A stretch of 62,368 bases of DNA from Candidatus Limivicinus sp. (lineage in GTDB: Bacteria; Bacillota; Clostridia; Oscillospirales; Oscillospiraceae): NCBI GenBank assembly GCA_029264685.1, contig JARHZW010000100.1, positions 1 to 62,368 of the forward strand. The letters run 5' to 3'. Of the stretch, positions 37,438 through 47,698 are shown piece by piece. The notes under the pieces were generated by a model, which ran no database searches, was not told the DNA's origin, and saw only the letters and a list, made by a program, of their open reading frames with translations. The translations under genes were made by a program, and so were the position numbers. Position 1 is the stretch's first letter. Every line of letters starts with the position of its first letter.

Positions 37438-39042
37438 TTATTTTTCCATTTTTTCGGCTATGCTGTTAAGCTGATCGGCATAGGATGAAAGCTCCTTGTT
37501 TGACCTGCCTTCCAGCTTTCTGCACGCACGGATAACTCTTTCCGCAGCGGCAACAAGGCGCTGGAACACAGCGTTTGACCTTGTATTTTTCTCTTTGGCT
37601 TTTTGTATCGGCTTTCCCTTTGTTATTTCTATAAAGTCACCCTTAATAAGGTCAAAACTTGTTCCGCTGTAGGGCGCATAGGCTTTATAGCCCAGCTCTT
37701 CGTTCAGAGTTTTTGTAAAGCTGTCTGCCGAATCCGGATCGCCGTGGTTTATGAACACCATGTCAGGCTTTTTTTCAAAACCGGAGAGCCAGCGGATAAG
37801 CCCTGCCTTATCGGCGTGACCGCTTACGCCGGGCAAAACATCTATTGCTGCCCTGACATTGATGTCTTCATTGAATATTTTGACCTTGTCGGCACCGTCA
37901 ACAAGGATTCTGCCCAAGGTCCCTTCTGCCTGATATCCCACAAACAGTATTCTGCATTCCGGCCGCCATAGGTTGTGCTTCAGGTGGTGGCGGATTCGGC
38001 CCGCATCGCACATACCGCTGGCGGATATAATAACCTTAGGCGTTTTATCAAGGTTTATTGCAACGGAGTCAGCCTGAGTGACCGAAAGCTCAAGACCGGG
38101 GAATATGAGCGGATTTACGCCCGAACGCATAACAGCCTGCATTTCCTCGTCAAGAAATTCGGTGTCGCACTGCAAAAACACGCTTGTCGCCTCCACCGCA
38201 AGAGGACTGTCCACATACACAGGGAAATCTTTATGGCCTTTAACAAGCCCTTTTTCTTTGATTTCCCTAATGAAATACAGCATTTCCTGAGTGCGGCCTA
38301 CGGCAAATGACGGTATAACCAGATTGCCGCCTGCATCAAGGGTCTCCTGTATACGCTCCGTCAAGGCTGCCACATAATCCACCCGCTGTACATTGTGGAG
38401 TCTGTCGCCGTATGTGGATTCCATAACAAGATATTCCGTGTCTTTAACAAACTGAGGATCTCTTAGTATGGGCTGGTGTAGATTTCCTATATCTCCGCTG
38501 AACGTAATTTTTCTTGTCTCGCCGTTTTCATGCATCCACACCTCTATGGCAGCGGAGCCAAGCAGGTGTCCCACATCAGTAAGTCTTATTGAAAAAGCCT
38601 CATTCACCTGTATAAGCTCATTGTATGAGCATGGTCTCATGCAGCCCAAAAGCCCCTCCGTATCCTCCAGAGTATACAGAGGCTCTACCGGCGGCTCACC
38701 ACGGCGCTTTGCCTTGCGGCTTTCCCATTCGGCATCCGACATCTGAATATGGGCGCTGTCACGAAGCATAATATCACAGAGTGAGCAGGTGGCAGAGCTT
38801 GCATATACCACTCCTCTGAAGCCTTTTTTATAAAGCAGGGGCAGATTACCCGAGTGGTCTATATGGGCGTGGGTAAGCAAAACAAAATCAATTTCTTCCG
38901 GATTCACGGCCAGAGTCTGATTTACAAAAATGTCTTTGCCCTGCTCCATACCGCAGTCTACAAGGCCCTTTTTGTTCCCTGCCTCAATCAGAGTGCAGCT
39001 TCCGGTGACTTCATGGGCAGCTCCGTAAAATGTAAGCTTCAT
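37438..39042 (-). CDS. MBL-fold / beta-CASP family RNA-metabolising hydrolase
   Basis: LTHAHIDHSGNLPLLYKKGF (HxHxDH), FSGDIGN, ISASGMCDAGRIRHHLKHNLW, SGHADKAGLIRW. Confidence 0.93.
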   Translation of the reverse strand: MKLTFYGAAHEVTGSCTLIEAGNKKGLVDCGMEQGKDIFVNQTLAVNPEEIDFVLLTHAHIDHSGNLPLLYKKGFRGVVYASSATCSLCDIMLRDSAHIQMSDAEWESRKAKRRGEPPVEPLYTLEDTEGLLGCMRPCSYNELIQVNEAFSIRLTDVGHLLGSAAIEVWMHENGETRKITFSGDIGNLHQPILRDPQFVKDTEYLVMESTYGDRLHNVQRVDYVAALTERIQETLDAGGNLVIPSFAVGRTQEMLYFIREIKEKGLVKGHKDFPVYVDSPLAVEATSVFLQCDTEFLDEEMQAVMRSGVNPLIFPGLELSVTQADSVAINLDKTPKVIISASGMCDAGRIRHHLKHNLWRPECRILFVGYQAEGTLGRILVDGADKVKIFNEDINVRAAIDVLPGVSGHADKAGLIRWLSGFEKKPDMVFINHGDPDSADSFTKTLNEELGYKAYAPYSGTSFDLIKGDFIEITKGKPIQKAKEKNTRSNAVFQRLVAAAERVIRACRKLEGRSNKELSSYADQLNSIAEKMEK

Positions 39043-39161
39043 AAAATTAACCCCCTTGTATTATTTCTGAATTAAAGTTATTATTATTTTACACCAGTAT
39101 TTATGGCTTATCAACATTACTTAATAATCCTTAATAAAAATTTATAATTTTCGGAGTAAAG

Positions 39162-40064
39162 ATGGAACATTATCTTTCTTTAAATTCATACCTGAGAGAG
39201 CGTTTCGGAGAAAAAATGTATAAACTTGCACTGGACGGCGGTTTTTCCTGTCCGAACCGTGACGGAGCTATCGGCACGGGAGGCTGTATATTCTGCTCAG
39301 GCAGAGGAAGCGGGGATTTTTCGGTTCCTGTTGGAAAAGACATTTCCGCTGCAATCGACCGTGCGGTTTCTCTTGTAAAGCACAAAAATTCAGGCGGCTG
39401 GATTGCCTATTTTCAAAACTTCACCGGCACATACGCAGCTATAGACCGGCTGCGTGACTTATATACAGCCGCTGTAAATGAACCTCGCATTTCCGTTCTC
39501 TCCATAGGCACAAGGCCGGACTGTCTGGGGGATGAGGTTATAGAGCTTTTAGCTGAGCTAAATAAAATCAAGCCTGTCTGGATAGAACTGGGACTTCAGA
39601 CCATCCACCCCCAAACCGCTGAATATATACGGCGTGGCTATCCGCTTTCGGTATTTGACAGCGCTGTCAAACGTCTTAAAGGTTGCGGAATTGAGGTTAT
39701 AGTCCACATGATTATCGGTCTGCCGGGAGAAACTGCCTCAATGATATATGAGACGGCAAAATACATAGGAAGTTCCGGAGCGGACGGAGTTAAGTTTCAG
39801 CTTCTCCATATTCCGGAGGGCACGGATCTGGCTGATGACTACAGGGCGGGAAAATTCAAAGCACTGGAGCTTAACCAATACATAGAGCTGCTTGAAGGCT
39901 GTATACGCCGCATCCCGCCTAATATGGTGGTTCACCGCTTAACAGGAGACGGGGCCAAAAAGGAGCTTATCGCCCCCTTGTGGAGCGGAAACAAAAAAAT
40001 GGTTTTGAATGCCATAAATCAGGCTTTTGACAGAGATATGCTGCTTCAGGGGGAATTATTATAA
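39162..40064 (+). CDS. TIGR01212-type radical SAM protein (YhcC-like)
   Basis: YKLALDGGFSCPNRDGAIGTGGCIFCSGRGSGDF; WIAYFQNFTGTYA; TIHPQTAEYIRRGYPLSVFDSAVKRLK. Confidence 0.93.
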   Translation: MEHYLSLNSYLRERFGEKMYKLALDGGFSCPNRDGAIGTGGCIFCSGRGSGDFSVPVGKDISAAIDRAVSLVKHKNSGGWIAYFQNFTGTYAAIDRLRDLYTAAVNEPRISVLSIGTRPDCLGDEVIELLAELNKIKPVWIELGLQTIHPQTAEYIRRGYPLSVFDSAVKRLKGCGIEVIVHMIIGLPGETASMIYETAKYIGSSGADGVKFQLLHIPEGTDLADDYRAGKFKALELNQYIELLEGCIRRIPPNMVVHRLTGDGAKKELIAPLWSGNKKMVLNAINQAFDRDMLLQGELL

Positions 40065-40107
40065 AAAAATTACTCTTTCACCTTATTTGTGAAAGAGTAA
40101 TTTTTTT
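40063..40107. terminator. Bidirectional terminator
   Basis: aaaaaaattactctttcac...gtgaaagagtaattttttt. Confidence 0.85.
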
Positions 40108-43100
40108 ACATGTCAAAAAGGCTTATCTGGCTGGAATCCGGCATATCGCCAAGAGCACCCATTTTTTTCAGCTGTTCAAAATGGGTCTGACCCACCTTGG
40201 GACAGGCTCTGCTCAGTTCCTGAATAGAGATAAACTTCTTATTCATATCCTTGACCCTGCCCAGATCCTCGGCGGCAGTTTCACCAAGACCTGCTATAGA
40301 CACAAAAGGCGGTCTAATGCGTCCGTCATCAGTCAGAAGGAACTTTTTGGAATCCGACTCATAAAGGTCTATGGGCGCAAACTCAAAGCCACGCATATTG
40401 AATTCATACACGGCTTCCATGGTGGTAAGAAGTCCCTCCTCGTTGGCCGTAAGGTCATGGCGGCGGTGCATTTCATTTATCTTTCTGCGCACCGCATCGG
40501 CTCCGCCCGTCATCATTTCGGCATCAAATCCGCCTTTCTGACTGCGGCGATAGAAATAAGCGCTGTAAAACGCCAGCGGCTCATGAACCTTAAACCATGC
40601 AATGCGGAAAGCCATCATAACATAGGCAACTGCATGAGCTTTAGGGAACAGATATGCTATCTTGCGGCAGGACTCAATATACCAGTCCGGTACACCCATG
40701 GAGCGCATCTGCTCTTCCGCATCGTCAGGGAAGCTTCCCGTCTTTTTGACCTTGCCCTTACGCACGGCCTCCATGGTCTTAAATGCCAGGGAGGGCTGCA
40801 TTCCCTTGGATATAAGGTAGAGCATAATGTCGTCTCGGCAGGCTACCGTCTCTTTAACGGTGGCTATGCCGTTTACAATAAGGTCGTGGATATTGCCCGC
40901 CCAAACGTCAGTGCCGTGAGAGAAGCCGGACAGTCTTACCAGAGTATCAAAAGCTTTCGGCTGAGTATCAACAAGCATCTGACGGGTAAAGTTCGTTCCG
41001 AACTCAGGAACACCGATAGTGCCCGTTTTGCCTATGATCGGGTCATCCTCAGGCAGTCCCAGAATTGCGGGGCTTGTAAACATGGCCATGGTGTCAGGGT
41101 CCGAAAGGGAAATCTGTTTCGCGTCTACTCCCGTCATATCCTCCATCATGCGTATCATGGTGGGGTCATCGTGACCCAGCTCATCCAGCTTCAGCAGGTT
41201 TGACTCCATACAGTGATATTCAAAATGAGTGGTTATAATATCGCTGTCAGGGTCGTCCGCCGGATGCTGAACGGGGCAGAAATCCGTAACATCCATGTCC
41301 TGCGGGATAACGACCAGACCGCCCGGGTGCTGGCCTGTGGTGCGTTTAATGCCCACAAGTCCCTGAGCCAATCTGTTTTCCTCTGCCTTGGTGGCTGAAA
41401 TGTTTCTCTCCTCAAGATATTTTTTCACATAGCCGTAGGCTGTCTTTTCAGCCAGTGTGCCTATGGTGCCGGCTCTGAAAACATGGTCAGAGCCGAAAAG
41501 CACCTCTGTATATTTATGAGCTTTGCCCTGATATTCACCTGAGAAGTTAAGGTCTATATCAGGGGTTTTTTCGTTTCCGGGGAAGCCCAGGAAGGTTTCA
41601 AAGGGAATGTCGAAGCCATCCCTGTTCATTTTTGTTCCGCACTTGGGGCAGTTCATCTCCGGCATATCCGCTCCGCATCCGTAATCCTTGCCTGATTCAA
41701 AATCCGAGTACCGGCAGTTAGGGCATACATAGTGAGGCGGCAGTGAGTTAACCTCCGTTATATCCGACATATACGCAACCATTGAGGAGCCCACGCTTCC
41801 TCGGCTTCCGACCAGATAGCCGTGTTCCAGAGAGTTTGTAACAAGCTTCTGGGCGCTCATGTATATAACGTCATAGTTATGGTCAAGAATGGTGTTTAGC
41901 TCAACATCAACTCGATCCTGAACTATTTTCGGGGGATTCTCCCCGTAAATGCGGTGCATCTTGCTGTAAACAAGGTCTTTCAGATCCCGAGCCGAATTCT
42001 CGATTTTAGGCGGGAAAAGTCCTTTGGGCAAAAGTTCAATCTCCTCCACCTGATCGGCAATAGCTCTTGTATTGGTGATGACAACCTCTTTTGCCACGTC
42101 CTCTCCCAGATACATAAATTCTGCCAGCATTTCTTCCGTGTTGCGGAAGAATATGGGGCATCCTCTGTCTGCATCGGAGAATTTCTTGGCGGCCTGCAAG
42201 ATTTTTCTGTACTGCTCATCCTCTGCATCAAGGAAATGAACATCGGAAGCGGCAATTACAGGCTTATTAAGCTCACGGCCTAAGTTCAGAATGGTTTTAT
42301 TGTACTCCTGCAAAACAGATACATCGCTGACAACTCCGTTATCAACCAGAAATCCGTTATTGCATATGGGCTGAATTTCCAGATAGTCATAGAAAGAAGC
42401 TATTTCTTTCAGTTCTTCGTGGCTTGCCCCTTTCATAACTGCGCCGTACAATTCACCCATTCCGCAGGCCGAGCCCACAAGGATTCCCTCCCTGTGCTGG
42501 AGCAGCAGGCTCTTGGGAACAGTGGGGCTTCGGTGGAAATATTTAAGATAGGACTGGGAAACCATTTCATACAGGTTTTTAAGGCCCACCTTGTTTTTCA
42601 CAAGAAACACCATATGGTAGGATTTTGCCACATCCGTACGCCTCAGAGAGTGATAGACCGTTTCAATATCGTCAATAGTTCTGGCTCCCTGCTGCTGGAG
42701 CATGGGCAGGAACTTGCCCATTATTCTTGCAACCACTATGGCATCGTCCGTTGCTCTGTGGTGGTTGAATTTAGGCAGCTTCAGATGGTTTGAAACCGTG
42801 TCCAGCTTAAAGCGCTTCAAATCAGGGCATAGAGCCTGAGAAAGCGCCAGAGTATCAAGGAATATGGGCAGGAAACGCAGTCCGTTCCGCTTGGCAGCCG
42901 CCGTCATAAAGCCCACATCAAAATGGGCGTTATGGGCAATTATGGGCCTGTCTCCCACAAACTCCATGAACATCTCCATTGCCTCTTTTTCGGAGGGCGC
43001 ACCCTTAACATCAGAGTCCTTTATTCCTGTAAGCTCGGTAATATCCGCAGGAATGTGGCGTTGGGGGTCAACAAAGGTGTTGAAGGTCTCTTTCATTTCG

Positions 43101-44116
43101 CTGCCGGAGAATATAACGGCACCGATTTCCGTCATACGGTCATTTTCAGCGTTAAGACCCGTAGTTTCAATATCAAATGCTACAAACTCCGTATCAAGGG
43201 GAAGCTTGCTCTTTCCGATGACGGCAGAGTTGCCGTCCATATCGTTTACGAAATAGCCTTCCATGCCGTAAATTATCTTTACGCCGTGTTTTTTCCCCGC
43301 CTTCCACATATCAGGGAAAGCCTGACACACGCCGTGGTCCGTAACCGCTATGGCAGGCATACCCCAGTATGCCGCACGCTTTACTATTGCCTCCGGATCG
43401 GTGAGGGCATCAAGAGCCGAAAAACGGGTGTGCATATGCAGTTCCACTCGTTTTTCAGGGGCATTGTCGGGACGAATGTACTTTTTACCCCGCATTATAT
43501 TTCTGGGTTCCAGTACCATATCGTCATCGTATTTTGAATAGATAACCTCTCCCTGAACTATCAGATGGTCTCCGGGAGAAATTTTATTTATAATTGCCTG
43601 ATCATCGTCAGAGCGGAGATACTTTGAAACCTTAATTGAGTTAGTCCTGTCGGTAATATCAAAGTTTAAAACCGCACCTCCACGCTTTGCCAGAGTTCGG
43701 CTTTGCTGAACCACCACGTCGCCCTCAACCGTCACCTTGCCTGATTCAAGGCTCAGTGTGCTCATGGGCACGGGTCTCTGCTTAATGCCTTTTCCGTAGA
43801 GCACATCTCCCTTGGGAGCGCCCTCGGGAGCTTTCTGGTTTGACCCGCTCATAGCTGAGGTTGAGGCATATTTGGGTCTGGGATAATCGGGCACAAGTCC
43901 TACACCTTTTAATGCGTAATCCTTTTTCAGTCTTTCGCTCAGGGTAGAAATTTCCACCGGTGAGGGCATGGATGCAAAGGAGGCGCAAACCGTCATGGTA
44001 AGCTCTCCCTCATCTATCTGCACGTCGGTTACAGTTGCTTTGCTGAGACCTCCTGCGAAATTCTCCAGATCCTCACAGCCGGGAAACATAGTGAGAAAGA
44101 GAGTATGTTCGCTCAT
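40106..44116 (-). CDS. polC: DNA polymerase III alpha subunit PolC (Gram-positive type)
   Basis: 1336 aa; PHP domain, DEDD exonuclease insert (FVAFDIETTGLNAENDRMTEIGAV), GSRGSVGSSMVAYM, PDIDLNFSGEYQ. Confidence 0.97.
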   Translation of the reverse strand: MSEHTLFLTMFPGCEDLENFAGGLSKATVTDVQIDEGELTMTVCASFASMPSPVEISTLSERLKKDYALKGVGLVPDYPRPKYASTSAMSGSNQKAPEGAPKGDVLYGKGIKQRPVPMSTLSLESGKVTVEGDVVVQQSRTLAKRGGAVLNFDITDRTNSIKVSKYLRSDDDQAIINKISPGDHLIVQGEVIYSKYDDDMVLEPRNIMRGKKYIRPDNAPEKRVELHMHTRFSALDALTDPEAIVKRAAYWGMPAIAVTDHGVCQAFPDMWKAGKKHGVKIIYGMEGYFVNDMDGNSAVIGKSKLPLDTEFVAFDIETTGLNAENDRMTEIGAVIFSGSEMKETFNTFVDPQRHIPADITELTGIKDSDVKGAPSEKEAMEMFMEFVGDRPIIAHNAHFDVGFMTAAAKRNGLRFLPIFLDTLALSQALCPDLKRFKLDTVSNHLKLPKFNHHRATDDAIVVARIMGKFLPMLQQQGARTIDDIETVYHSLRRTDVAKSYHMVFLVKNKVGLKNLYEMVSQSYLKYFHRSPTVPKSLLLQHREGILVGSACGMGELYGAVMKGASHEELKEIASFYDYLEIQPICNNGFLVDNGVVSDVSVLQEYNKTILNLGRELNKPVIAASDVHFLDAEDEQYRKILQAAKKFSDADRGCPIFFRNTEEMLAEFMYLGEDVAKEVVITNTRAIADQVEEIELLPKGLFPPKIENSARDLKDLVYSKMHRIYGENPPKIVQDRVDVELNTILDHNYDVIYMSAQKLVTNSLEHGYLVGSRGSVGSSMVAYMSDITEVNSLPPHYVCPNCRYSDFESGKDYGCGADMPEMNCPKCGTKMNRDGFDIPFETFLGFPGNEKTPDIDLNFSGEYQGKAHKYTEVLFGSDHVFRAGTIGTLAEKTAYGYVKKYLEERNISATKAEENRLAQGLVGIKRTTGQHPGGLVVIPQDMDVTDFCPVQHPADDPDSDIITTHFEYHCMESNLLKLDELGHDDPTMIRMMEDMTGVDAKQISLSDPDTMAMFTSPAILGLPEDDPIIGKTGTIGVPEFGTNFTRQMLVDTQPKAFDTLVRLSGFSHGTDVWAGNIHDLIVNGIATVKETVACRDDIMLYLISKGMQPSLAFKTMEAVRKGKVKKTGSFPDDAEEQMRSMGVPDWYIESCRKIAYLFPKAHAVAYVMMAFRIAWFKVHEPLAFYSAYFYRRSQKGGFDAEMMTGGADAVRRKINEMHRRHDLTANEEGLLTTMEAVYEFNMRGFEFAPIDLYESDSKKFLLTDDGRIRPPFVSIAGLGETAAEDLGRVKDMNKKFISIQELSRACPKVGQTHFEQLKKMGALGDMPDSSQISLFDM

Positions 44117-45177
44117 TTAATGTCGTCCTTTTCTATAAGTTCCACCAGCGCATCGCAGAGCTGATCGTATGGATATGTACCTATAACCTGTCCTTTTTTG
44201 AACAGCAGCCCCTTGTCTTTTCCTCCGGCAACGCCGTAATCGGCTTCTCTCGCCTCTCCGGGACCGTTGACAACGCAGCCCATTACAGCCACGCTTATGT
44301 CTCTGGGCATATCCTTCACTCTCTGCTCCACCTTATTGGCGAGACCTATAAGGTCAATTTCCGTTCTGCCGCAGGTAGGGCAGGAAACCAGCTTCACGCC
44401 TCCCTGTCTTACTCCGGCTGCCTTCAAAATGGCTATACCGGCACTGACTTCCTTAACAGGGTCAGCGGTCAGAGAAACTCTTATAGTGTTGCCTATACCC
44501 TCGCTTAAAAGAGTGCCTATGCCTACGGCAGACTGGATGGTTCCGTTCCATTCCGTTCCTGTTTCCGTAACTCCCAGATGCAGCGGATACGGGAACACCT
44601 CTGAGGCCAGACGGTAGGCCGCTATGGTGAGAGGCACGGAAGAGGATTTAAGGGAAAGGCAAATATCCTCAAATCCGAATTTTTCAAGCAGCGCCGCATG
44701 GTCCCGTGCGCTCTCAACAAGAGCCTCGGGGCATGGGTGTCCGTACTTTTCTATAAGTCTTTTTTCCAGACTGCCGCCGTTAACGCCTATGCGAATAGGT
44801 ATATGCCGCTTTTTGCACTCTTCGGCAACAGCCTTCACATTTTCCTCTCCGCCTATATTGCCAGGGTTTATCCTTATTTTGTCTATACCTCTTTGGGCAA
44901 CCTCTAAAGCCAGCCGGTAGTCAAAGTGAATATCCGCAACAAGCGGCATATCCACCCTCTCTTTTATTTCAGATATTGCACGGGCTGCTCTCATATCAGG
45001 TATTGCAAGACGAACGATTTCACAGCCTGCCGCTCTGAATTCCTTTATCTGGTTTACCGTTGCCTCCACGTCCCATGTCTTTGTATTGCACATGGACTGA
45101 ACGGTAACGGGAGAGCCGCCTCCGACGGCGACTCCTCCCACATTTATTTTTCTCGTATTGTCTCTTTTATTTGTCAT
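44113..45177 (-). CDS. ispG: (E)-4-hydroxy-3-methylbut-2-enyl-diphosphate synthase
   Basis: VTVQSMCNTKTWDVEATVNQI, DIHFDYRLALEV, KLVSCPTCGRTEIDL, VMGCVVNGPGEAREADYGVAGG. Confidence 0.97.
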   Translation of the reverse strand: MTNKRDNTRKINVGGVAVGGGSPVTVQSMCNTKTWDVEATVNQIKEFRAAGCEIVRLAIPDMRAARAISEIKERVDMPLVADIHFDYRLALEVAQRGIDKIRINPGNIGGEENVKAVAEECKKRHIPIRIGVNGGSLEKRLIEKYGHPCPEALVESARDHAALLEKFGFEDICLSLKSSSVPLTIAAYRLASEVFPYPLHLGVTETGTEWNGTIQSAVGIGTLLSEGIGNTIRVSLTADPVKEVSAGIAILKAAGVRQGGVKLVSCPTCGRTEIDLIGLANKVEQRVKDMPRDISVAVMGCVVNGPGEAREADYGVAGGKDKGLLFKKGQVIGTYPYDQLCDALVELIEKDDIK

Positions 45178-46232
45178 CTCATTACCAGCCTTACTATATC
45201 GTTAAACATAACAAATGCCATAAGCGCCAGAAGCAGTATCATTCCGGCCGTATGAATGTATCCCTCGTATTTGGGATCCAGCTTCCTGCCTGTAATTTTC
45301 TCTATTATTAGAGTTACCAGAAGCAGAAACACTCTGCCGCCGTCAAGCGCAGGGATAGGCAGCATATTCATCACTGCAAGGTTTACGGCAATAAATGCCC
45401 CGAAATAGAAAATGTTAAACAGCGCATCACCTACAGAAGCAGAGTGCTGACCCGTTTCGGCCATAAGATCAACTATACCTACAGGGCCTGCCATATCCTT
45501 TACGCTTACCTGCCCTTTAACCAGCTGCTCCAGCCCCATCCATACCATGCGCCCGAATTCCATGGTGGTATTCCATGTATGGCGGAGTTTATTTGCCAAT
45601 GTAGGCTCATCAATACCTAAGGTAAAGCCGTACATTTTTTTCTGCTGTCCCTCATACTGTATAGGCTTTAGTTCAAAGTCCTTTAATTGAACTTTTTTCC
45701 CGTCTCTTATGACCACAATGTCATAAGTTCCGTCACCCTGAGCGAGAAAATCGGAAATATCGTAAAACTGGTAAACTCTGTGACCGTCGATTTTATGGAT
45801 TCTATCCCCTGCCTGCAGGGCATTTTCTCCCTCATAAGGGCAGTTATCTATAAATCCCGCCAGAACCGGCGCTCTGAAGCCCTGTGCAGGGAAAAGCAGG
45901 ATAAAGACTATTACAAAGCCAAGCAGAAAGTTCATAAATGAGCCTGCAATCAGAATCAGGAATTTTTTCCATGGCGGCTGGTTTATAAAGGCTCTGGGGC
46001 TGTCAGACGCTTCATCCTCACCCTCCATGGCGCAATACCCGCCTATTGGAATGGCTCTGAGAGAATACTGGGTTTCCCCTTTCTGCTTTTTGAATATAGC
46101 ATGACCCATGCCGATAGAAAATTCCTCAACCTTGACTTTGCAGAGTTTAGCCACGGTAAAATGGCCCAGCTCATGGATAGCTATAAGTATGCCAAAGAAC
46201 AAAATTGCCAGTAATACATATAAAACGCTCAT
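45174..46232 (-). CDS. rseP: RIP metalloprotease RseP (site-2 protease)
   Basis: IAIHELGHFTVAKL (HExxH), PDZ region, NMLPIPALDGGRV (NPxPxLDG-like). Confidence 0.95.
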   Translation of the reverse strand: MSVLYVLLAILFFGILIAIHELGHFTVAKLCKVKVEEFSIGMGHAIFKKQKGETQYSLRAIPIGGYCAMEGEDEASDSPRAFINQPPWKKFLILIAGSFMNFLLGFVIVFILLFPAQGFRAPVLAGFIDNCPYEGENALQAGDRIHKIDGHRVYQFYDISDFLAQGDGTYDIVVIRDGKKVQLKDFELKPIQYEGQQKKMYGFTLGIDEPTLANKLRHTWNTTMEFGRMVWMGLEQLVKGQVSVKDMAGPVGIVDLMAETGQHSASVGDALFNIFYFGAFIAVNLAVMNMLPIPALDGGRVFLLLVTLIIEKITGRKLDPKYEGYIHTAGMILLLALMAFVMFNDIVRLVMR

Positions 46233-46277
46233 AAATTAAATCTCCATTGGGATAAAAAGTGCTTGATTTTCCTTTTC

Positions 46278-46955
46278 TCAGTACTTCAGGGTTCTGAGAA
46301 ATGCCTTTCTTTCATCGCTCACACGCCGGCTTTCCACAGCCTTTTGAATGGCCTTGTTGTGGACAAAGGGTGTAAGTTTTCTCTCTGTAAGGTATGGCAA
46401 AACACTGTCATACTGCTTTGCAAGAGCCGTTGCAAAATACCATGCAAGCATCATATTCACATAGTATTCCTCAGATTGAATTTTACCTGCAAGTTCAAGA
46501 TATTCAGGCGAAAAATCCTCATCCAGAAAATGAACCATAAGCATACCTACGGCAAAGCGCACAGTATATACTTCTTCGGAAGACAGCCACTGCCTTATTT
46601 TCTCCATAAGCTCCGGACGGTGCTTTTTAAACACAGGCGGTCTTAACTGGTCGCAGCTTGACCAGTTGTCAATATATGGCAGATATTTTTCCGTCTCCGC
46701 TATGCAAAGCTCAAAATCCTTCATGCGCTCTATCATGAAGCCGTGGACATTGTTTTCCTCGTAGTATTCATGGGGCAGAGAATTCAAAAATTCTCCCGCC
46801 TCCGAACTCTGATAAAACTCCTTTGCAAGGCTTTTAAGCTGAGGCGTTTTTACGCCTATTATTCGTCTCTTATCTATATTAGGCACAAGAGCGCTGAAAA
46901 ATTCCTTATATTTTTCATCTCTCATATAAAAGAGCTTTTCCTGTAGCTCTGTCAT
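46278..46955 (-). CDS. DNA alkylation repair protein (AlkD-like)
   Basis: KRRIIGVKTPQLKSLAKEFY, NNWSSCDQL-like IDNWSSCDQLRPPVF, VNMMLAWYFATALAKQYD. Confidence 0.88.
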   Translation of the reverse strand: MTELQEKLFYMRDEKYKEFFSALVPNIDKRRIIGVKTPQLKSLAKEFYQSSEAGEFLNSLPHEYYEENNVHGFMIERMKDFELCIAETEKYLPYIDNWSSCDQLRPPVFKKHRPELMEKIRQWLSSEEVYTVRFAVGMLMVHFLDEDFSPEYLELAGKIQSEEYYVNMMLAWYFATALAKQYDSVLPYLTERKLTPFVHNKAIQKAVESRRVSDERKAFLRTLKY

Positions 46956-47698
46956 GGGTTTTTAACTCCGCCGAAGCGTCTGTCACGGCTTCTGTATGCC
47001 TCTATAGCCCTGTCAAGATCCTCCGGCTTAAAGTCCGGCCACAGGGTGTCGGTATAATAAAACTCGGAATAGGCGCACTGCCAGAGCAGGAAATTTGAAA
47101 TTCGCTGCTCTCCGCCGGGTCTTATGAGAAGGTCAGGATCGGGAATTCCGGCAGAATAGAGGTAGGAAGAAAAGATTTCCTCCGTCAGCTCTCCGCTTAC
47201 CTTTCCCTCTGCCGCATCCTGTGCCCAACGGCGGGCGGCTCTTATAATTTCGTCTCTGCCGCCGTAGTTCAGGCAGATGTTGGCCTGAAAGCCGTCGTAG
47301 CCCTTGGAAATTTCCTCTGTCTTATCTACAAGACTTCTGAGTTCGGGGCTGAGAGCGGACACATCTCCCAGAATTTTCATCTTTATATGGTCTTTGGCCA
47401 TGCTGTCTACAGCCTCATGGAGATATTTTCCCAGAAGCTTCATAATTGCGCCCACTTCTTCAGGCGGACGCTTCCAGTTTTCGGTTGAAAAGGCATACAC
47501 CGTCAGATACTCAACGCCTATATTTTTGCAATATGTAGCTATGCGTCTGAAGTTTTCGGAGCCTTCCACATGCCCTGCCGTTCTCGGCAGTCCCCGCCTT
47601 TTTGCCCAGCGGCCGTTGCCATCTAAAATAATGGCAATATGGCGGGGGACGCCGGTAGGCTCCCCCGCCGCATTCTTTTTAGAAAAAATAGCTGCCAT
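46952..47698 (-). CDS. uppS: Isoprenyl transferase (undecaprenyl diphosphate synthase family)
   Basis: PRHIAIILDGNGRWAKRRGLPRTAGHVEG, LTVYAFSTENWKRP, DLLIRPGGEQRISNFLLWQCAYSEFYYTDTLWPDF. Confidence 0.96.
   Translation of the reverse strand: MAAIFSKKNAAGEPTGVPRHIAIILDGNGRWAKRRGLPRTAGHVEGSENFRRIATYCKNIGVEYLTVYAFSTENWKRPPEEVGAIMKLLGKYLHEAVDSMAKDHIKMKILGDVSALSPELRSLVDKTEEISKGYDGFQANICLNYGGRDEIIRAARRWAQDAAEGKVSGELTEEIFSSYLYSAGIPDPDLLIRPGGEQRISNFLLWQCAYSEFYYTDTLWPDFKPEDLDRAIEAYRSRDRRFGGVKNP

Noticed and set aside
40181-41203. 340-aa + strand ORF opposite polC
   Set aside because: Antisense shadow ORF within a clear PolC coding sequence.
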